This document shows, piece by piece, positions 58,130 through 64,000 of a DNA stretch of 64,000 nt. The notes under the pieces are model-generated. The model ran no database searches. It was not told where the DNA came from and saw only the letters and a program-made list of their open reading frames with translations. Both the position numbers and the translations under genes were made by a program. This DNA is from Sipunculus nudus. Its lineage: Eukaryota; Annelida; Sipuncula; Golfingiida; Sipunculidae. The DNA lies in the NCBI GenBank assembly GCA_026874595.1, contig CM049309.1, positions 28,027,033 through 28,091,032 of the forward strand, read 5' to 3'. The stretch's first letter is position 1, and every line of letters begins with the position of its first letter.

Positions 58130-58760
58130 TGTCTATATCTTTAAATAGGTTGAGGAACCGCCAACTGTTTTAGATTTGGCAACAGATCAAGGGTTCATTC
58201 AGTGCAGCCAGATATAGGTCAAGATTTCAATCAGAGCAGCCAAGCACAAGGCAAGTGATCCCCTCAAGGGTGACATGTGAACACCTCATGGACACCATGT
58301 GATCACCTCATGAGTGTCTTGCCCCTCAGGGCTGCATGTGGAGCCAATCTGTGAGTTTATAAAATGGTGTGGCCACTATTTCAGATTTTGAAACAGGCCA
58401 AAGGTCAGTCTGGATCTATTTATAGCTTTGGCAGACTGCCAGCTGTATCAGATTAGGTAACAGGTCAAGAGTTCTCTCAGTGCAGCCAGGTATATAGGTC
58501 AGGAGTTCACTCAGTGTAGTAGTTGCATCCTATTTATTGGATTGGCAGACTCCCCACTGCATCAGTTTTGGCACCAAAGTTCAGCCTGGATCTATTTATA
58601 GCTTTGGCAGACTGCCAACTGTGTCAGATCATGCAAAAGGTCAAGAGTTCACTCAGTGCAGCCAGGTACAGGTCAAAAGTTCACTCAGTCTAGCCAGGTG
58701 TAGGTCATGAGTTCACTCAGTACAGTAGCCTGAGCCAGCAAATTTGTCACAATTCACTTG
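58130..58760 (+). repeat. Short irregular tandem repeat
   Basis: Words TTGGCAGACTGCCA.CTGT, CAGAT...GCAACAGGTCAAG, GTTCACTCAGTGCAGCCAGG and TATAGGTCA recur about five to seven times at irregular 45-170-bp spacing. AGGTCA half-sites are frequent. Confidence 0.7.
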
Positions 58761-59965
58761 GGGCAACTGCCTTTCTCATCAAAGCCTGGTCAGTCCAATG
58801 CATCAGACTCAAGGTAAGTTTGATGCATTGGCCTGATATTTTTACCTGTCTATGTGTCTTTGATGGCTTTCTCGTTCACAAGACTGATGTCGCCACCTAC
58901 GATTAATTTTGCAGCGTATGTGCCTGCTTATTTCTATAGAGGAATTTGATATATCATCTTGAAATTGGACATATTCATACATATCGAAGAGCTTTGTCGT
59001 ATACAAGACATATACATGTCATTATATTCCTCATCAACCTGCAGATATGCAGAAAATGAAATGCTTAGCAAACTCGGTTTACAAAGCTTGATGAAAAGGG
59101 TTTTTTTTTCAAGCAGGGTAAATAATGAAATGAATCCCAATTGGTTGTCGGTAGTAAACTTTATAGATTTATTTTTATCATCATTCGAGTCATGTCTCAT
59201 TTTGCCATTTGGTGATCCATATGGCTGAATCAGGTAAAACACAGCAGAGAAATATAGTAGTAAAGTTCTTATTCTCATAAACGGTGCAGAAGTATGAGCG
59301 CTTTAAGTGCTAGAAGTCGCAGAAGTTTCTTGTCATCTAGTTAAAGAAATACCCGAATGTTTGGCGCCTCCTCTCGCTTCTGTTCGCGACGTTGAAGCGC
59401 AGTTGGTCAGCAATGCAGTATGTATTATTTCTAATGTGCTCAACTTTTACTATATTACAGGGGAAAACTAATTTTGATAATACTAAGTTTTCTTCTTTAA
59501 AAAAGGGTATCAAATTTGTAGGAATGGTTTTCTTTTTTAGTCATTCCATGTGAAATCAACAAATACCTCCTGAATGACCATCCCTGATTTGCCGAATACA
59601 TCATGTTGATATTTTTAATTTTCTCAATAGCCAATCTGCCAAATTGTAAGCCATGTATCTGTAAAAATGATGTAAATTTTGAGACTTTACCCTAACAGAT
59701 GGGCCTAGGCCTAATTGTCTACAAAAAAATAATGTTGCCAAAATATTTCAAGTTTCCGTAAGTTTTCGTAAGTTTGCATTTAATTCTAAATGCATGAAGC
59801 CTGTAGGGGTTGTTCTACACAATTATGTGTCTTTGACTTCTAAAACAGATGGAAAATTGAAAATTTACAAAGTTATCCCCTGAGAAAATTATGTAAAAAA
59901 AAATCAAATTCCAGCCTCCAGAAAACCGGAAGCCACAAAGATCGCCATGCTGCTGTCGGCAATAG
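58761..59965. other. No gene recognised
   Basis: Overlapping open frames on both strands near 58934-59278 match nothing I recognise. The rest is AT-rich. Confidence 0.5.
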
Positions 59966-59967
59966 GA

Positions 59968-60161
59968 CCGCAGGGGCGGATCCAGGATTTAGGAAAAGGG
60001 GGGTCCAACCCGGGAGGACTAATTAAAACCCTAAAAAGTGGTCCCCGGTTTGGAAAAGGGGGGTCCAGGCCGCAACATTTTGTCAGAAGCCCTTAAAAAA
60101 AGTTGTTTCTGATGAAAAAGAGGGGGTCCGGACCCCCTGGACCCCCCCCCCCCCCCCCCGA
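59968..60161 (+). mobile_element. Partial hAT-like MITE within gag remnant
   Basis: Starts CAGGGGCGGATCCAGGATTT and has GGGGGGTCC words repeated; it ends in GGACCCCCTGGACC plus a long C-run (~60142-60160), after which Ty3-type gag remnant starts. The right end is not clean. Confidence 0.5.
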
Positions 60162-60600
60162 TGCATACGAGCGATATAATCAAATTGTGTTGCGCGCGGG
60201 AGAAGACAAATCTAAATTTGACGATGTCTTGGCAAAGTTGGACTCCAAATTCGCTGGGATAAAACGTCTGGTCTTCTCAAGGTGTCAGTTTTTGGAACCT
60301 GCAGGGGGGGGGGGGGGGGGGAGGCAGCGTTTTGATGAGCTTTAATCCTGTTAAAAAAAAGGGCCCCAGCATGTGTATTAGCTGAAACGGATAACATGTT
60401 GAGAGATGAAATAGTGTTCAGTACTAAGTCAAGATCTCGGAAAGAACGCTTGTTGAAAGAAGCTAATCTCACCCTAGAAAGAGCAGTAGACCTGTGTTGG
60501 TCAGCGGAAATAACTGAAAAAGAGATATCAAGTGTGAAAAACTGTGTAGTGAGACTGTCGGTGCTACAGCATCAGAACAGAGACATTTAGATGTAAATCA
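60161..60600 (+). pseudogene. gag: Ty3-type gag remnant
   Basis: Fragments in two frames recall the Gag of Ty3-group elements: DAYERYNQIVLRAGEDKSKF, then (after a G16 run near 60305 and an A-run) MLRDEIVFSTKSRSRKERLL with KEANLTLERAVDLCWSAEI. The family pattern is a run of charged helices ending LxxxLTLExAxxLCxxxE. Zinc knuckles and protease are missing between here and RT. Dead copy. Confidence 0.65.
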
Positions 60601-60639
60601 GGTTGAAAGAGTTCAGAGGCCATGGAAAGCTGGTCTGAA

Positions 60640-61180
60640 AGCTCAGATGTAAACCCAATCGTACAGCCTTTGAGAAATGTACCACTGTCACTGAGCGTAA
60701 AACTCAGAAAGAAACTGGCAGATATGACAGAAATGGGAATCAAAGCTCCAGTGAAAGGGCGACTGCATGAGCTAGTAATTTGATCATTGTTGAAAAACAA
60801 AATGATGACATTCGCATCTGTCTGGACCCAAAGTTGCTAAATAAAGCTATACAGCGTGAACATTTTCCCATACCCTGATTTGATGATGTGAAAAGTCAAC
60901 TAGGTGGCAAAACTGTGTTCACTGTACTAGATCAGAAGGACTCGTACTATCAGGTGGTCCTCGATTATGAGAGTGCTCGTCTGTGCACATTCAACACACC
61001 TTTCGGACGCTATTGTTTCACAAGCATGTCGTTTGGAATTTGCTCTGCATCAGAGGTCCCCCAACAGAGAAACTTTCAAACGTTTGGCGACATTGCTGTT
61101 GTGCACATGATGGCAGATGATATGATAATTGCAGCCAAAGATAAGAAGAGCACGACAAGATATAACATAAAGTCATGACA
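60640..61180 (+). pseudogene. pol: Ty3-type reverse transcriptase remnant
   Basis: Readable in pieces: SDVNPIVQPLRNVPLSLSVK, DDIRICLDPKLLNKAIQREH, a TGA near 60877, KTVFTVLDQKDSYYQVVLD, LCTFNTPFGRYCF and MSFGICSASEV, then MMADDMIIAAKDKK, which carries the catalytic Asp-Asp. The family is different from the element at 4.4-11.6 kb (ADD instead of VDD, different flanking motifs). A deletion before VIVEKQND and a frameshift near 61160 inactivate it. Confidence 0.88.
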
Positions 61181-61872
61181 AGAGCAGCTGAGTCTAATGT
61201 CAGGTTTAACAAAACTAAAATGCAGTTCAAAGTCAGTGAAGTAGCATATATTGGTCACAGAATTACTGAAGGAGGTCTGAAGCCTGATGAGACAAAGATA
61301 CAGGCAATACAAGAGATGCCCAGGCCTGTAGATAAGCAAAGGTTAGAGTGGTTATTAGGAGTCGTGAATTTCTTAGCTCCATATATTCACATATGTCATC
61401 AGTCATAGAACCTATTAGAAATCTGCTCAAAAAGGACAGTACTTGGCAATGGCTACCTGAGCATGACAGCGCAGTGGAAAGACTGCAGAATTCTCTGATG
61501 AATGAGCCTGTTCTCTCTTTCTTTGATGAGAAGAAAACTACTACAATCCAGTGTGATTCCTCATCAGCAGGAATAGGTGCGTGTTAAATGCAAGATGGAA
61601 ATCCAGTCGCTTACGCTTCCCGATCGCTCACAGAAACAGAAAAGAACTATTTCCAAATAGAAAAAGAAATGTTGGCGATAGTGTTCGCGGTAGAGAAATT
61701 TCACTAGTATATTTATGGCATGGAATTGCAAGTTCAAAGTGATCGTAAGCCACTTGAAACAATCTTAAAGAAGCCCATACAGAAAGCATCACCCAGGCTG
61801 CAACTCATGATGTTGAGACTTTTGAGACATAATTTGAATGTAAAATATGTACCTGGCTCAAAGTTGTACATT
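61170..61872 (+). pseudogene. pol: Ty3-type RT thumb and RNase H remnant
   Basis: Continues in other frames: TRAAESNVRFNKTKMQFKVS, YIGHRITEGGLKPDETKIQA, NFLAPYIH, LLKKDSTWQWLPEHDSAVER, FFDEKKTTTIQCDSSSAGIG (RNase H Asp), a TAA, VAYASRSLTETEKNYFQIEK, a TAG, and LQVQSDRKPLETILKK. The text ends at KYVPGSKLYI near 61870, short of the integrase, and runs into simple-sequence DNA. No LTR is visible on either side. Confidence 0.88.
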
Positions 61873-61884
61873 CCAGGCCTCCCA

Positions 61885-61980
61885 CACTTGCATAAAATCA
61901 TAAAATTCATAAAATTTCCCAAATTGGCATAAAATAGCATAAAATAAGTAACAAAATCATAAAATCATAAAATTTTGTTG
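61885..61980. repeat. CATAAAAT simple repeat
   Basis: About nine copies of ATAAAATC / ATAAAATT directly after the truncated pol. Confidence 0.85.
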
Positions 61981-62194
61981 TAATTACCCAATAACAGTTG
62001 TTTTATGGCTATTTTGCATGTTGCTCAAACTACCTTTTATATACCATGTATATTTGCATTGCATTTTACACAAGTGGTGTGTGGGCTAGAGTAAAAATAG
62101 TTGTTTCTTGTAAAGCCTGAAAATATCATATGCATTATCCTGAACAGCTGTTGAGACATTCATGACCTAAACTGCTGTAAATGATGTATATGTC

Positions 62195-62425
62195 ACAGTG
62201 TAGATGGGAATCCAGTTGAGTTCGGAACTCAGCCAGTTAGATGGGAATTCTGTTCTAAACAGTTGAGAAGGGAACAGTCACTGTTATTCAAGTCTAAACT
62301 AGCTGACATTGGAATTTTCCAATGTACACTCGTTAAGATTGGGATTGCCAGAAGTGAACCAGTCTACTTGAGGATATCCTGAAATACACTAGTTCACTTT
62401 AGAATATCTAGAAAGTCTACAGTTT
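62195..62425. repeat. Degenerate ~30-35-bp repeat, left group
   Basis: Words such as GATGGGAATCCAGTTGAG, GACATTGGAATTTTCCAATG, GAACCAGTCTACTTGAGG and ATACACTAGTTCACTTTAG recur loosely. The same kind of word reappears at 63765-64000. Confidence 0.6.
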
Positions 62426-63764
62426 TATTGTTTTACACTTCATAACAAATGCTTTTAAATTAACTTCAATTCATTTAATTACCACAAGAATATATACATT
62501 ATACATGAAATTGTTCCTTTATATATAGTTATTCCTGTGGCAAAGAGGACTGACTAATGGAGTGTATGTCCTCTCAGTATTAATATTAAATGTAGTAGGT
62601 TATATGGTGCACTGTGATATAAGAAAACTAAAATTTCAGAGAAAACATACTGTAAAATAAAAATTTGATTTTGAAAATGGAGTAAAATATAATAAATATG
62701 ATTTTTAAATTGAGGAAAAGTATTCTCTCAGACAGCATTTAAATGTTGACAATGTACAACAAGGATCAATATCTTTATTATATTGTTCCAAACTGTAGCC
62801 CCTTTGAATTGTTAAGTTTTACTGTAGGCTGCAGTTTTATATACTAGCACATGGAAAAAATGCATTCTTCTTGATCTGTTATGATGTACACATATAACTC
62901 AGTATTTGCAGAATAATTCAGATACAATTAAAGGTAACATTTCATTATTAATCTTATACATAAATAAACTATAATTATAGGTTTATTCTGGATAAGCTAT
63001 TAAAAAATATCATTTTGTTATAATAATAAATAAATATGTAAAATCATGAAATTGTGGCATTGATATAAACATGTATTTTTCCTTTATACTATTATCTAGT
63101 CTAGTTTGAAATTAAACTGCAGCTAGATTCCATTGTAAATTGTTTTTTTTTATGAGCTGGGGTCTCCATTTCCCTGCTGATGTTCTTAAATCCAGGTTTA
63201 CAACAGATGAAGGCTCCACAGAAAAAACTATGACACTTCATGTCATATGTTACTATATTAAAACAATTCATCCCTAGGAAAGGACTCTGTAGCTGTAGTG
63301 AAAGTTGTTTCAATGAATGCCATATTTTAGTAAAACAAAAACAAATTTGTTTTAATATGGTTACAGCTTTATAACAATACTGGATGTTGTTTCACAAAGT
63401 GCTGTATTTAGAATTATCATTAAATATGTAAAGCTGTAAAATTTACTCTATAAAACATTTTGTCTACATTTGATGTGTTTATCAGTGATTATTAGATCCT
63501 TGAGTGTTTAAATTATTTATTGTAAATGCTGCATACTGCATAGTTTAAATTGTGATTACAATTTAGTTATGGAATTGCTACACATGAATTCCTAGTCCGT
63601 TTCATTCCCTCAAATCCGTATATATTAATTTTAATATCTATGCTTTTATTTATCTGGTCAGTGCTCTAAGATGGGCCCTGTATTGTCACCCCAGCATTAA
63701 ATTAACAGATAATCAAATATTCTTGTGTACACTTAACAGAAATTGATACTTAAAATAAATCTCA
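62426..63764. other. AT-rich, no gene recognised
   Basis: No repeat structure. A minus-strand open frame at 63101-63313 (contains CHSFFCGAFICCKPGFKN) is Cys-rich in its middle but matches no family I can name; it could be an exon or chance. Confidence 0.45.
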
Positions 63765-64000
63765 AGAACAAGGGTAAGTTATTCTACTGTAGATTAGTGT
63801 ATTTCAGGTTATTCAAAAAAAGACTGTATCATCTAGTTACATATAAGCTATAATAATCAGAAATGCTAAAGAAAACTAGTGTATTTCAGGATACCCCAAA
63901 GTAAACTGGTTCACGTGTCACGGTGTGGATATCTCAGTGTGAACCAATGTACATTGGAATATTCAAATGTCAACTAGTTCAGATTGGAATGACAGTGTTA
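63765..64000. repeat. Degenerate ~30-35-bp repeat, right group
   Basis: Repeats of the AAACTAGTGTATTTCAGGAT, GTGAACCAATGTACATTGGA and AACTAGTTCAGATTGGAAT type, running off the window edge. The array probably continues to the right. Confidence 0.65.

Noticed and set aside
63101-63313. Cys-rich open frame on the minus strand as a host exon
   Set aside because: No family recognised, no convincing splice sites seen, AT-rich surroundings; kept only as a note.

Overview
This looks like nuclear DNA from an animal, most likely a marine mollusc and probably a bivalve. That is an inference from the mix of a Ty3-type, a BEL/Pao-type and a CR1-like retroelement, high AT content with many (TA)n tracts, and repeats carrying strings of TGACCT half-sites. 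I find no intact host protein gene, rRNA, tRNA or CRISPR array. Almost everything that can be explained is mobile or tandemly repeated DNA.

Layout. 1-800: about seven 117-bp units built round a palindrome. 1.8-2.6 kb: two dispersed repeats, one GC-rich with an inverted mate at 12.2 kb. 2.6-11.6 kb: a nearly complete, young Ty3-like element on the minus strand (4380-11573; 599-bp LTRs; 4-bp target duplication), whose 3' LTR and flank are tandemly duplicated. 13.6-17.4 kb and 19.8-22.6 kb: two arrays of one ~195-bp satellite in opposite orientation. The first is interrupted by a 1.56-kb terminal-inverted-repeat transposon, and the second carries (TA)n expansions inside its units. 22.7-37.8 kb: one 5'-truncated CR1-like LINE, split by a 12.3-kb block of modular non-coding repeats (23.26-35.53 kb) and again by a 628-bp MITE. 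39.3-45.5 kb: a decayed BEL/Pao element on the minus strand. 46.4-51.2 kb: tandem repeats rich in AGGTCA half-sites, a ~135-bp repeat, and a 57-bp minisatellite. 51.2-59.9 kb: AT-rich DNA with microsatellites and diverged repeats. 60.1-61.9 kb: a truncated second Ty3-type element on the plus strand. 62-64 kb: AT-rich DNA with a short degenerate repeat at both edges.

Most noteworthy. (1) In the Ty3-like element, gag and pol share one reading frame and are separated by a single UAG in the context CAA-UAG-CAA-UUA, the known tobamovirus-type leaky stop. This points to read-through expression of pol. (2) The 12.3-kb block inside the LINE repeats modules that carry CTCF-like cores, RFX X-box palindromes, nuclear-receptor half-sites and short hairpins. 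It looks like a mobile store of candidate regulatory sites. (3) Three pol frameshifts at short homopolymers in an otherwise young element suggest sequencing or assembly errors.

Comparisons were done by eye; repeat borders outside the LTR elements are usually good to about 10-50 bases.
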